From assembly GCF_022965805.1 (NCBI RefSeq), contig NC_133104.1, positions 36,128,682-36,192,681 of the forward strand: DNA of 64,000 nt. Direction: 5' to 3'. Under the pieces are notes generated by a model. That model was given only the letters and a program-made list of their open reading frames with translations, was not told the origin of the DNA and ran no database searches. How positions within the stretch are numbered: the stretch's first letter is position 1; each line of letters begins with the position of its first letter. Shown here piece after piece: positions 21,430 through 32,476 of this stretch. The position numbers were made by a program, and so were the translations under genes. The stretch comes from Primulina eburnea. Taxonomy: Eukaryota; Streptophyta; Magnoliopsida; Lamiales; Gesneriaceae.

Positions 21430-24330
21430 ATCACAAATCCCTGACTTTCTTATCTTCGATCCGGAGATCGAAAGAATTGCGTGAAAAATAAGAAAAGCGA
21501 GAAGAGAAGAGATCCAAGCTATGGCAAAAACAGAGATAATGACATGCATAACCAGCCAGAGGCTATACCTATCAGAGATCACTTCCGACCTGTGTCAATG
21601 CACATTATTTTGGAATTGCTCGGGGGACTATAAACGCCAACAATTTTGAGTTAAAGCCTGCTCTGATAAATATGGTTCAACAGAACTAGTTTGCTGGAAC
21701 CGCCACTTCTGACCCTCATGTGCACCTAAGGACTTTCCTAGAGATTACTGACACAGTAAAGATTAATAATGTTCCTGAAGATATTATTAGATTGCGTTTG
21801 TTTCCGTTTTCTCTTCGGGACCAAGCACGAGGATGGCTCCAATCAATGCCGCTAGGGAGCATCACGACATGGCAGGAGTTAGCAACAAAGTTTCTTGCTA
21901 AATATTTTCCCCCTGCGAAGTCTGCACAGTTGAAGATCTAGATCAACACTTTCAGGCATTCCGATTTTGAGCAATTTTATGAGGCATGGGAAAGATAAGA
22001 GGAGTAGTTGTTGAGAAAGGTCCTGAACCATGGTTTTGAATACTGGGTGCAAATCGAATTATTCTACAATGGTCTGAATGGGAAAACAAGAGGAACTGTG
22101 GATACAGCTACTGGTGGCACGATCTTGATCAAGCTTATGAATTGCATGAGCAGATGACTACTACCAGTGGCCATTTAAGAGGTCAGGATTAAAGAAGACA
22201 GCTGGAGTTCATGCTGTGGATCCTATTACGCCACTCACTGCCCAAGTGTTGGAACATTTCATGTTCGTAATCTTGATTTTGATGATAAAAAACTTGTTAT
22301 TTTGTTTCTAATAACTGGAACTGATCAGGCGTCGAAGTGATCAGTTATCGAGCCAAAACTGAAGCTATCGAGACACAAACTGAAAACACCGACTAGTCAA
22401 CCAAACTGAATCAGTTCAACTGATATATCAAATACCAGTTCAACTAATTGTCCAGCTGATAGGCAGTTCAGCAGAAGACCATCAGAAGCTCGGCCAGCTG
22501 ATGAAAAGTTCAATTGATGAAGATTTTAACCGACCAATTCAACTGATGCAGCGAAATCAGTTTAGCTAACAAGCCAACTAATGTCACCAAACCAGTTCAA
22601 GATCAGTTCAAGTGACTAGTAAAAGAACATCGGTTAAGAATCAATCAGTTTGCAGAACACGAGAAGCTTATTCAATGGAATCCAGCTGTAGGCACTGGGG
22701 AAACGTTATTGTACGCTCAAAGGTACAATAATGGATGTTACAGCAAAGCTTACAGACAAAATGTTCCAGCATAGATGTCGGAAAAATCGAGACACAAATC
22801 TCAAGGAACACATTCAAGCTACAACGGATACAATTATCGAGTCTCACTGTTCGATTAGTTTCCCGCCTATAAATAGAAGATCAGTGAAGACCAATAATGC
22901 ATCATATAACAACAATAGTTTGTGAAGATACAAAGAAAAAAGACACGCATATTGCATATTAGCTTACAAGAAGAAATCAGCCCAGAGGGAACACTTCATC
23001 GTGTTATCAGCTTAGATTAGAAGCACAATTCCCTCAGTGTGTGAAGAACACTTTCGCGTTGAACTCAGAGATAACTTTTCACACACACCCCACCACTCAA
23101 ATATAGTCTTGCACAAAGACAATAAACTTGTGTATGTAGTATTTGACACACAGACGTTAAACAAGTATTGACTGGAAGGTGTTGCCTTCACTCTAGACTA
23201 GGAGTTCAGTTAGGCAGTTGGTTAAGTCTTAAGCTGGATGGGTTATTACACTTGTTGTAATTATTCAAAGTCTCCTAGTGATAACTACCCGAGCTGGTAG
23301 AATGGGTGACGTAGGAGCAGTTCAGTCTCCGAACATCCGTAAACATATTTTGTGTATTTAATTGTTTAACTATTGTTTTAAAACTGACTTGATCCGTTAA
23401 AGCATCCATCGGTTCAGTTTTCATCATAACTGAACAAATATATGTCACAACTGATTCCCCATATTTTTAGTTATTCAGTTACACGTGATATAAAATATAT
23501 CGATGTTTCTTAACAAATGATTGCTTCGAGTGTTTTCCGCTTGATTTTATATCAAACTTGATTTAATTCATTGGTGTAAACATTCTTAGAACACGAGATA
23601 TTGCATCTCTTGGACAATATTGTGTTTGAAGCACCTCAAGGTGCCCAGCACTCGATCCTTCACCAAGTATCTGCACTGACCACACAAATCGCAGCCACAA
23701 ATAAGGTGAGCACAACAGAAACTGAGGTTCCATCGATTTTTGCTGAATAACCACCTCTTCCTGAAGAAGATCAGTACATCAACAACAAGAATTTTTTGTG
23801 GTTATTGAGGATATCGAGGTAACTCTCCCCCTAATACTTATTATTCTGATTTGAGAAATCTTGAGAATTTTTCATATGCAAATAATAAATATGTGTTGAA
23901 TCCTCCATCGTGTTCAATACATCAAAGGGGAAGGAAAATCTTTGTTTGAGAATTTGGTAGGTACGTTTGTAGCTGAATCTAGTAAAAGGATGGCGAGGAC
24001 TGAGTCTCGCCTTGACAGTATGGAAACTCACATAGGAAATATGGGTGCCACGATGAAATCCTTGGAGACACAAATTGGACAGTTGGCTACTACATTAAAA
24101 GATCAGAATCAGGCCATTTCCCAAGTAATCCTGAAGTTAACCCAAACGTGCAGTGCTAGGCAGTTACTTTTAGAAGTGAGAAGGAATTTGAAGTTGAAAC
24201 ATCCAAAAAGAAAGTGGAAAGTGAGAAGACAGTTGAAGAGGGTGAATCTGAGGAGAGAAAAGATAAGAAAATTGAGGAATCCAAGATTGAAGTTGAAGTT
24301 GAACGACCTCTTATATTGAAGTCGCCATTC
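21430..24330 (+). pseudogene. Athila-1 Gag, broken and split by a solo LTR
   Basis: Decayed Gag in two pieces (21430-22246 and 23668-24330). The Athila core is clear: FELKPALINMVQ, then RLRLFPFSLRDQARGWL and ITTWQELATKFLAKYFPP (21640-21930). After the solo LTR the frame resumes in the sequence 'SALTTQIAATNK' and a coiled-coil-like stretch (23942-24130: MARTESRLDSME, SLETQIGQLAT). Stops and frame changes are frequent (for example 21689 and 21939). It once formed the capsid. Confidence 0.8.
22247..23662 (+). mobile_element. Family 1 solo LTR, copy 3
   Basis: 1,416 bp, TGTTGGAACA...CGATCCTTCA, flanked by CCAAG (22242-22246 and 23663-23667). The upstream 400 bp are packed with CAGTT/AACTG words, including the palindrome CAGTTCAACTG near 22415. 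TATA box (cctataaatag) near 22866; 'tctccgaacatcc' near 23325 matches copy 1. No internal domain, hence a solo LTR. It separates two halves of the Athila-1 gag. Confidence 0.85.
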
Positions 24331-24399
24331 CATACCCTCAGAGGTTCAAGAAGAAGAATTTGGATGATCATTTTGCATAATTCCTAGAGATTTTCAAGA

Positions 24400-27300
24400 A
24401 GATTTACATCAACATACCAATTCCTAATGCTTTGAAGCACATGCCAAATTATGCGAAGTTCATCAAAAATGTGATGTCTAAGAAAAAGAAGTTGCAGAAG
24501 TATGAGACCGTGAAACTGACTGAGGAGTGTAGCGTCATTCTGCAAAAAAAAAACTACCACAGAAATTAAAAGATCCAGGGATTTTTAATATTCTTTGCTT
24601 TATTGGTGGTTCTCAATGTAGTAAAGATTTATATGATTTAGGATCAAGTGTTAATCTAATGTCATTTTCTATTTACATGGAATTGGAGCTTGGAGAGGTT
24701 AAACCAACCACCATCACCTTCCAGCTTGCAGACTGAAGTCTCACGTATCCACGTGGGATCGTCAAAGATGTACTGGTAAAAGTGGATAAATTTATTTTTC
24801 CTGATGATTTTGTGATTTTAGATATGGAAGAGGATCATGATGCTCTATTAATCTTTGGGAGACCTTTCCTAGCGACTGGAAGAGCATTGATAGATGTACA
24901 TAAGGAAGAACTCACCTTGAGAGTTGGCGGAGAAGCAGTCATTTTTAACATCTATCATGCTATGAAGGGAACAAATGAGTTAAGTACTTGTAAAAGTATT
25001 AATGTTATAGACTCATGTATGTCTCTTGATTGTGCAGGAAATAGGGATCCCTTGGAGAGTTGTTTGATTGGGGCCAATGGAACTGCTGGTGAAAATGAGT
25101 TTGAAATGAAAGAGCAGCTGGTGGCTCTTGATGAATTGCCGAAAGAAAGAAAAAAAAGATGCACCGTATGAGGAATTGGAGGTAGACGAGCAAACAGAAG
25201 TAATACCTCATTCCCCTGATTAGAAGGAACTGCCAAGTCATCTTTGTTTTGCATTCTTAGGTGAGAGGTCAACATATCCGGTAATCATATCTTCCTCCCT
25301 TGTGATGAAAAGGATAAATTATTGATAGTATTGAGGAAATTTAAAACTGCATTAGGATGGTCGATTTCTGATATTAAGGAAATTAGCCCTACTATATACA
25401 TGCATAAAATTTTAATGGAAGAGTCGTATACTCCTAATGTGGATCATCAAAGGAGGTTGAATCCAGCGATGAAGAAAGTTGTAAAAAATGAGGTGCTGAA
25501 ATTGTTAAATGCTGGTGTGATTTATGTTATTTCTAACGATGGTTGGGTGTCTCATGTGCAAGTTGTACCTAAAGAGGTGGAATAAATGTGGTAAGAAATG
25601 AAAATGATGAACTAATATCTACTCGTACTGTAACTGGTTGGCGAGTATGTATTAACTATAGAAAGTTGAATAATGCCACGTGTAAAGATCATTTCAACTG
25701 TCTTTTATTGATCAGATGCATGATATACTTGCTGATTATTGTCATTATTGCCTTCTATATTGTTATTCAGGTTATAACCAGATTGCTATAGCGCCAGAAG
25801 ATCCGGAGAAGACTACTTTCACATGTCCCTATGTCACGTTCGCTTTTAGAAGGATGCATTTTGGACTATGCAATGCACCTGCTACTTTTCATAGGTGAAT
25901 GATAGCCATTTTTGCATATATGGTGGAGGACATCATGGAAGTATTCATGGATGATTTTTCGGTATTTGGCTCTTTGTTTGATCATTGTTTACATAACATA
26001 TCCCTTGTTTTGCAGAGATGCCAAGAAAAGAAATTAGTTCTTAATTGGGAGAAATGTCACTTTATGGTCCAAGAGAGTATTGTTCTTGGACATAAAGTGT
26101 CTTCTAGGGGACTAGAGGTAGACAGAGCCAAGGTGGTTGTAATCGAAAAACTCCCCCCACCAATGAACATCAAAGGAATAAGGAGATTTCTAGAATATGT
26201 GGGGTTCTATCGTAAATTTATTAAAGATTTCTCTAAGATCACTAAACCCCTATGTAATTTTTTTGAAAAATAGTCTACTTTTATCTTTGATGATGATTGT
26301 CTGTAGGCATTCGAGAAATCAAGAAGGCATTGGTGACAACACCAATAATGATAGTGCCGGACTGGAAGGAGCCCTTTGAGTTAATGTGTGATGCAAGTGA
26401 TTATGCAGTTGGCGTTGTCCTGGGCCAAAGAAGAGAAAATATGTTTGGGACAATTTACTATGTAAGCCGCACCATGGATGCTGCACATCAAAATCACACT
26501 ACGACTGAAATGGAGATGCTTGCAGTAGTATTTATCTTCGACAAATTCAGGCCTTATTTGATCGGCACAAAGGTAGTTGTTTTTACTGACCATGCAGCTA
26601 TCCGCTACTTATTCGCCAAGAAGGATGCAAAACCACGCTTGATAAGGTGGATTTTTCTACTACAAGAATTCGACTTCGAGGTCAAAGATAAGAAGGGGAG
26701 TGAGAATCAAGTGGCATACCACTTGTCAAGACTTGCGTTAGAGGAGAAGAAAGAAGAGGGAGCCATAAAAGAAGAATTTCAAGATGAACAGCTCTTTGAG
26801 GTAAATTCTGTACTTCCTTGGTTTGCTGATATTGCGAATTTTTTGTCTTGTGATACCCTTCCTCCAGATTTGAGCCATCATAGAAAAAAAAGGTTTTTTC
26901 ATGATATCAAGTTCTTCTTGTGGGATGATCCTTTTGTGTACAAGAGGTGTGGCGATCAAGTTATTATGAGATGCGTGGATGGTGTCGAAGCACATCAAAT
27001 TCTGGAGCAATGTCATTCTTCATCATATGGTGGACATTTTGGAGTGTCACAAACAACAGCTAAGGTATTACAATCTGGTTTTTATTGGCCCAATTTGTTC
27101 AAAGATAGTTATACCCTAGTGAAATCACGTGATAGATGCCAAAGGTTAGGAAATATCACTAGGCGTCACGAATTACCACTGACAAATATTTTGGAAAATG
27201 AATTTTTTGACGTCTGGGGCATAGATTTCATGGGACACTTTCTCCCTTATTTGGTCATTCTTATATTTTATTAGCTGTGGACTATGTTTCAAAATAGGTG

Positions 27301-28096
27301 GAAGAAATCGCCACCAGTACTAATGATGCTCGTGTTGTAGCTAAATTCGTGCATAAAAACATCTTCACCAGATTTGGAACAGCGAGGGGCCATCATAAGT
27401 GACAAAGGTACGCTTTTTTGAAATAAAATTTTCAACTCACTTTTGGCTAAATACAGTGTGAAGCACAAAGTGGCGCTAGCATATCATCCCAGTCGAATGG
27501 AAAAGCTGAAATATCCAACAGGAAATTAAACAAATACTGGAGAAGACTGTCAACACAAACCGGAAGGATTGAGCCATTAAGTCGGATGATGCGTGTGGAC
27601 TTATCGGACTGCATTCAAGACGCTTATTGAGATGTCTCCCTATAGGCTGGTGTTCGGTAAAGCGTGTCATTTGCCGCTAGAATTGGAGCACCGAGCATTA
27701 TGGGCAATAAAGAAGCTGAACTTTGATTTGAAAGTTTATGGCGATGTCAGAAAGTTACAGCTCAATGAAATGGAGGAAATCCGCAATGACGCATATGAAA
27801 ATGCCAAAATCTACAAAGAACAGACCAAGAAGTGGCATGACAAAATCATTGTGCAAAGGAAATTTGAACCGGGACAAAAGGTGTTGCTTTTTAATTCTCG
27901 TCTCAGACTGTTCCCTTGAAATTTGAAAGCAAGATGGTCAGGACCGTTTGTTATGGAGACAGTGTATCTTCATGGGACCATCGAGCTAAAGTACAGTGAT
28001 GGAAGAACCTTCAAAGGGAATGGACAGCGGGTTAAGCCCTACTACAGGACCGAAGTGCGGAATATCGACAATGTTAGTCTGAGTGAACTGAACTAA
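24400..28096 (+). pseudogene. Athila-1 protease, reverse transcriptase, RNase H and integrase, broken
   Basis: Domain order is Ty3/gypsy: protease (DLGSSVNLM near 24640; GRPFLATGRALIDV near 24855), reverse transcriptase (WRVCINYRKLN near 25640; PATFHR then FMDDFSVFG near 25945-25970), RNase H (CDASDYAVGVVLGQ near 26390; FTDHAAIRYL near 26583), integrase zinc region (GGHFGVSQT near 27030) with core WGIDFMGHF near 27215, and an integrase C-terminus (GPFVMETV near 27945) ending at the stop 28094-28096. Frameshifts and stops fall near 24560, 25585, 25895, 26270 and 27270, and the middle of the integrase core is scrambled. Dead relic; the RT catalytic box itself is intact. Confidence 0.85.
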
Positions 28097-29120
28097 GCAA
28101 GCTGGTGACTGTCAGGCTGATGAAGTTAAACCAAGCACTTGTTGGAAGGCGACCCAATCAATATCTTTTATTGATTAGTTTTCTTTATTTTTATATTATT
28201 TTATTTTCAGTAGTATATTTATTTTTACATTTTTATGTTATCGAACTCTGCATGTGACGATTAGACATTGATACGTGTTCTATTATACAGGTAAATTTGA
28301 ACCAGGAATGGAAAGGAGCTTAGTGGATAGAATTTCGAAGACTCGGCGCCTAGCGTGGGCGCCACAGTGCCAGATTTGCGCAATATTGGCGCCTAGGTGC
28401 TATACTTTAAGCGCCGCAGTGCCAACTACCCGAGGAAGTAGCGCCTAGGCACCGAACATTAGCGCCGCAGCGCCAGAATTTCGAAGAGTCAGCGTCTATG
28501 TGGGGACCCGGATGCTAATCAAGTTCCTAATTATCATTGGGACTAATTAATCAATTATAAAACAGGGTCTAAATTTTTTTTTTTTAAAATACAAAGCGGA
28601 AACGTAATGTAATTTATTCAAATTACATATTAAACATGAACATACAAATCTTGCGTTATCTACAAGAATTCAACTAGGTTCAACTACATATCAGTGCTGA
28701 ATCCTATGTTGCCTCGAAGCCCGGATCTCCACGCTATCTAATCTTCTCTCATCCTCTTCTTGACCCTGATCCAGCCCCACCTATTGGCATGCACACATAC
28801 AAAACAAGACAACAGCCGGATAACTCCGGTGAGATATAAATATCCCAGTATAAACAATGTATACATACAATCATATAAAAACATATATAAAAGCATATAA
28901 CAATATTCATAACATGTATCAACTCAGAAACATAAATCAATGTCAAGCAATGAATCACACTCAGACTCAGACTCGGCTCAAACAACGCGTCGTCTCAGAC
29001 TCGACTCAACTCTATCCTAGGGATCCCGATGTCTGGATATAGGTAATTATATCGAATCTCAGTCGATAGTAATGAATCAATCCCTAAACGGCATCGATAT
29101 AATTCATATATCAGTGTCTG

Positions 29121-29300
29121 GGCGAATCAGCCGCACAATGGACGAATCAGTCAAGAATTAGGCGAATCAGCCAATAACCAGACGAATCAGCCTGTAATTA
29201 AGCGAATCAGCTTAAGTTTAGACGAATCAGCCAATAACCCGACGAATCAGCCGGTGACTAGGCGAATCAGCCTATGACTCAACGACTCAGTACTCAATAC
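29121..29300 (-). repeat. Nine-unit, exactly 20-bp array with core GAATCAGC
   Basis: Units start at 29121, 29141, 29161, 29181, 29201, 29221, 29241, 29261 and 29281, each with C-GAATCAG (the last GACTCAG). Flanking bases vary but often stay complementary: GGC/GCC, GAC/GTC, TTAAGC/GCTTAA, CCG/CGG, TAGGC/GCCTA. Further degenerate copies continue to about 29350. It lies downstream of the LTR-B TATA box, so it may be transcribed. Confidence 0.88.
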
Positions 29301-30105
29301 ATACATTCAGTATCTAAGAAAATCAGTCAATGACTAGCGAATCAGCAGTCCTTACATGCAGTAGCTATAAATCAATAGGCTACAAATATCAATCTTATCA
29401 TACAGTAGCTATAAATCAATAGACTACAATCATAAGTCTCATCCATTGCAAATATCAATGCAATAAGTAAAAGTATGTGATTTAGGGAAACTCGAGTCAA
29501 ACCTCACTCGAGTTGTGCAATCCCAACTCAACATTAATTTATACCTTTTATTCTGTTACTCTGGCTCTGTCGAAGTCTCGAACTCAAATCCTGTCAATAC
29601 TCAATCTGACATGACAATATCGAGGAGTATAATATCAATACATTACTCCAATCAAATCTGTTCTGCTCAATACTTAACCTAATTCAATATCGATGGCATA
29701 ACGGTATAATATCAATATACCCAACAATACCATATCAATCAGATATTAATTCTAATATCTCATACTCGATAACAACTCAATTCTGATATCAATTCTCAAT
29801 CAACTCAACTCTAAAAATCATAACAATTTCATATGGTATCTGTTCCTCAGTCCGGTTTCGATTATACGATGTCTAACATGCCAAGGACATCATATATGAA
29901 TCATATCAGATTCTGACAATACCATAATTTCAATAATCTCAAAACGTAGCAAAACTTACGTCCAGTCGTAGCCTACGTCGATAGGAACACAGTACCGCAG
30001 TCAGATTTAAAATCAGACGGACGGATTTCTCACAAAAGGCGTAAGGATTTTCCACTCCTTTCCCAAACCCTTTCCTCGATTTCTTCTGTTCCTTTCCTTC
30101 TGAAG

Positions 30106-30130
30106 ACTCATGTATATATATATAAATACA
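30106..30130 (-). promoter_or_regulatory. TATA box region of LTR-B (reverse strand)
   Basis: On the minus strand GTATTTATATATATATAC, followed downstream by an A/G-rich leader. It lies about 50 bp downstream of the GCGCATATGCGC array, the layout of a core promoter with upstream sites. Called from sequence alone. Confidence 0.6.
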
Positions 30131-30180
30131 TACACGTACATGCACTAAGCCAAGTGGCTCAATTTCAGGCTGCATGCCGC

Positions 30181-30513
30181 GCGCATATGCGCGCTCAGCA
30201 CCGCCCATATGCGCCGAAGGCTCGGCCTAGCAATTCCCTCCTCGCGCATATGCGCGCATTACTCGGCGCATATGCGCCAAACCCTCTGGACAACATCAGT
30301 ACATGCTCGCGCATATGCGCGCTTCCAGCCGCGCATATGCGCCCAAGGCGCTGGAATACTCGCGCATGTGCGCGCTTACGAACCGCGCATGTGCGCGCCC
30401 CTCGCGCATGTGCGCGCTCACGTACCGCGCATGTGCGCCCAACTTTCTGCCCACTCGTTCTTGTAGCTCGTCTCCTCGCGCATATGCGCGCACCAACCTC
30501 GCGCATATGCGCC
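30181..30513 (-). repeat. Array of twelve GCGCATATGCGC / GCGCATGTGCGC palindromes
   Basis: Cores CATATG or CATGTG with GCGC arms at about 30184, 30206, 30247, 30269, 30312, 30334, 30365, 30388, 30406, 30430, 30481 and 30504. They form six pairs with 22-24 bp between centres; the second member of most pairs ends GCGCC rather than GCGCGC. Very CpG-rich in AT-rich flanks. Located directly upstream of the LTR-B TATA box. Confidence 0.92.
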
Positions 30514-31319
30514 ACAATCTCTGGCCATACGACAAGCTCAACTCAACAAGTCCTAATCCCGGTCTCGACATACTCCGTCTATAATTACATCAATTTATCG
30601 ATTAATCCCATTCCATTATTGCCAAATCATCTCAGATTAATAAAAAGTAAATCTCGGGCATTACAGTCTAGGCTCTAGACACCTAGCGCCACGATGCTAT
30701 GGTGCTGAGTCAGCGCCTAGTTCGTGTTTAAGAATAAAAAAAAGGTCTTTAGAATTCATTCATCCTAAAACAAATACAGGGCCGCAGCTTCCTTTTACTC
30801 TCCACCACCGAAAATCGCCCTCTTCCACAATTTCTCTCCTTCAAAACACTAGAAACATAATCACAAATCACCCTTAAGCCGAATCCATCTTCACATATCA
30901 CTTTCTAGGTATCCTTTGCCTTTAGAATTTCAACGAGAGTTCTCCAACGACTCTATACCAGGCGAGTTATAGCATATTTTGGGTCTACTATCACAAAGTA
31001 ATCGTCTTTGGTGCAGTGATTCTCGATTTTAATGCTTGGAATTTGAAGAAATTAAGTTTTGGATTTATGTCTATAACATGTTCGATAAATTTCCCGCGCG
31101 AGTTTGTTCTTTTGGATTCATGTCTATAACATGTTCGATAAATTTCCCGCGTGAGTTTGTTCTTTTGGATTCCTGGATTTGAGCATTGCATGTTATAGGG
31201 AAGTGATGATCGATATATTGTGTTGATATTGTGGTGCATATATTGTTGGAATATCGTGTTGCACGGAGGAGTTGTAGGGGAAAGTGCTATTGAGCTAGGT
31301 TTATTATTTGAGTTGAAGC

Positions 31320-32476
31320 ATGTTGCCGAACAAGAAGAGTAAGCAGGTTGAATCTGGGTATTGTGAGTCATTTGCTGTTGGTTTTGATAGACGATGGTTC
31401 TGGGATGCTGTTGCCTCTCAAAATTATAAAAAAACTGCAAGAGAAAAACATGAAGCGGGAAAGGGGGATGGATCAGAGTGTCCCGGGTAGTGAAACATTA
31501 GTTTTGGCTCAGTATTTGTGGTGGAACGAGTTTGTGAAGCCGCCTACAGATGCTGTGATGTCCCTTGTTCGAGAATTCTATGCTAATTTAAAGGTTACAC
31601 ATGAGGACTATCACGTGAAAATCAGGGGGTGTATGGTTGCTTTCGACAGTAGGACTATTAACTCGTTCTACTCGATGCTTGATTATGACACTGACAAGTA
31701 CACGAGGTTTATGAGAGAGTCATATCCCTATGAGGCGATCATCACCGCACTTTGTGAGCCGGACACGTTTTGGAAGCTCAATAATCAGCAAGCCCCGGTC
31801 ACATTTCCAGCGACATCCATGATCAGGGAGGCATATAACTAGTATCATTTTGTAGCCTCGCGGTTGATACCATCTGGGCATGTTTTTTATGTGACGAAAA
31901 TGAAAGTAGCATTGGTTTACTGTATCATCACCGTCAAGACAATGGATGCAGGCCGGGTTATCATGACTTCCATTTTGCAGGCTGCACAGGGCACTTCCAC
32001 AGTTAGCATGCCCCATTCTTAGACCATCACAAAGCTCTGCCGCCTAGCTAGGTTACATGGGATGATAGTGAGCCAGTGTTGCACAAAAAAGGCGATATCT
32101 TACTGGTTGGGAAGCTCCCGACGGATAAAAAACAGAGACAGATTGAGAGTGGTTCAGGCGAGGCTTCAGGGAGTGGAGCGTAGCCACAGCTTGGCCCACA
32201 AGCACCACACGCACGACAGGCACGTGAAGGTAGGGGACAGACCGCACACGAGCCTCTCGATGACTTAGAGCGCATGATGAGGAGACAATGGCGGATCAAA
32301 CGCAAGCACATGGATTACATGCACTATTTTACTCATGTGCTTGCGCAGCGCTTCCCTGAGACTGGCGCCTCTGACGAGCCATTTCCACCCCTGCCAGCAT
32401 TTTCACACCAACCCATAGAGGATGATGTCAAGTATGATGAGGACGAGGATGACTCAGGCGAGGATATCGAGTCTTG
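31320..32476 (+). pseudogene. Athila-1 env-like ORF3, broken
   Basis: Begins ATG at 31320 (MLPNKKSKQ), shifts frame near 31440-31480, then shows the plant env-like/transposon domain: NEFVKPPTDAVMSLVREFYANL, then VAFDSRTINSFYSM (31520-31680) and MIREAYN, a stop at 31843 where Trp is usual, then YHFVASRLIPSGHV (31846 on). The tail is basic, then Asp/Glu-rich, ending at 32476. Same fold family as the intact Sirevirus frame at 17872-19743. Function of these proteins is not established. Confidence 0.72.

Larger units (their letters stand above)
28499..30665 (-). mobile_element. LTR-B: 2.2-kb solo LTR in reverse orientation
   Basis: 2,167 bp. On the minus strand it starts TGTAATGCCCGAG and ends GGGTCCCCACA; GTCTA is duplicated (28494-28498 and 30666-30670). 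In transcription order it has a twelve-site GCGCATATGCGC array (30513-30181), a TATA box (about 30130-30106) and, downstream, a 20-bp repeat array (29300-29121). No gag or pol. The terminus fits large gypsy/chromovirus LTRs. Open frames over the palindrome array on both strands are composition artefacts. Confidence 0.87.
28330..30720 (+). repeat. GCGCCTAGGC palindrome block between pol and env of Athila-1 (split by LTR-B)
   Basis: Two pieces, 28340-28498 and 30671-30720, once adjacent. Repeated words are GGCGCCTAG, GGCGCCTAGGTGC, GCGCCGCAGTGCC, AGCGCCTAGGCACC and CACCTAGCGCCACGATGC, with self-complementary cores around CCTAGG. The vocabulary matches the block in the LTR at 7866-8046. LTR-B entered at GTCTA within a mutated copy. 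After the block, a TTTAAGAATAAAA stretch (about 30727) and a CT-rich leader (30790-30850) precede the env-like frame. Confidence 0.7.

Noticed and set aside
29121..30513. CRISPR-like regular arrays
   Set aside because: Spacing is regular, but the 'spacers' are not unique sequences of constant length, repeats are too short, and the context is a plant LTR. No cas-like genes.
30154..30678. Open frames on both strands over the GCGCATATGCGC array
   Set aside because: Produced by the palindrome repeat (HMRA/ICA-type residue repeats). The region is the upstream part of LTR-B, with no coding precedent.
31348..31842. Separate gene in the plant env-like region
   Set aside because: It is one frame of the Athila-1 env-like relic; the upstream frame (31320-31487) and the downstream frame after 31843 continue the same protein.
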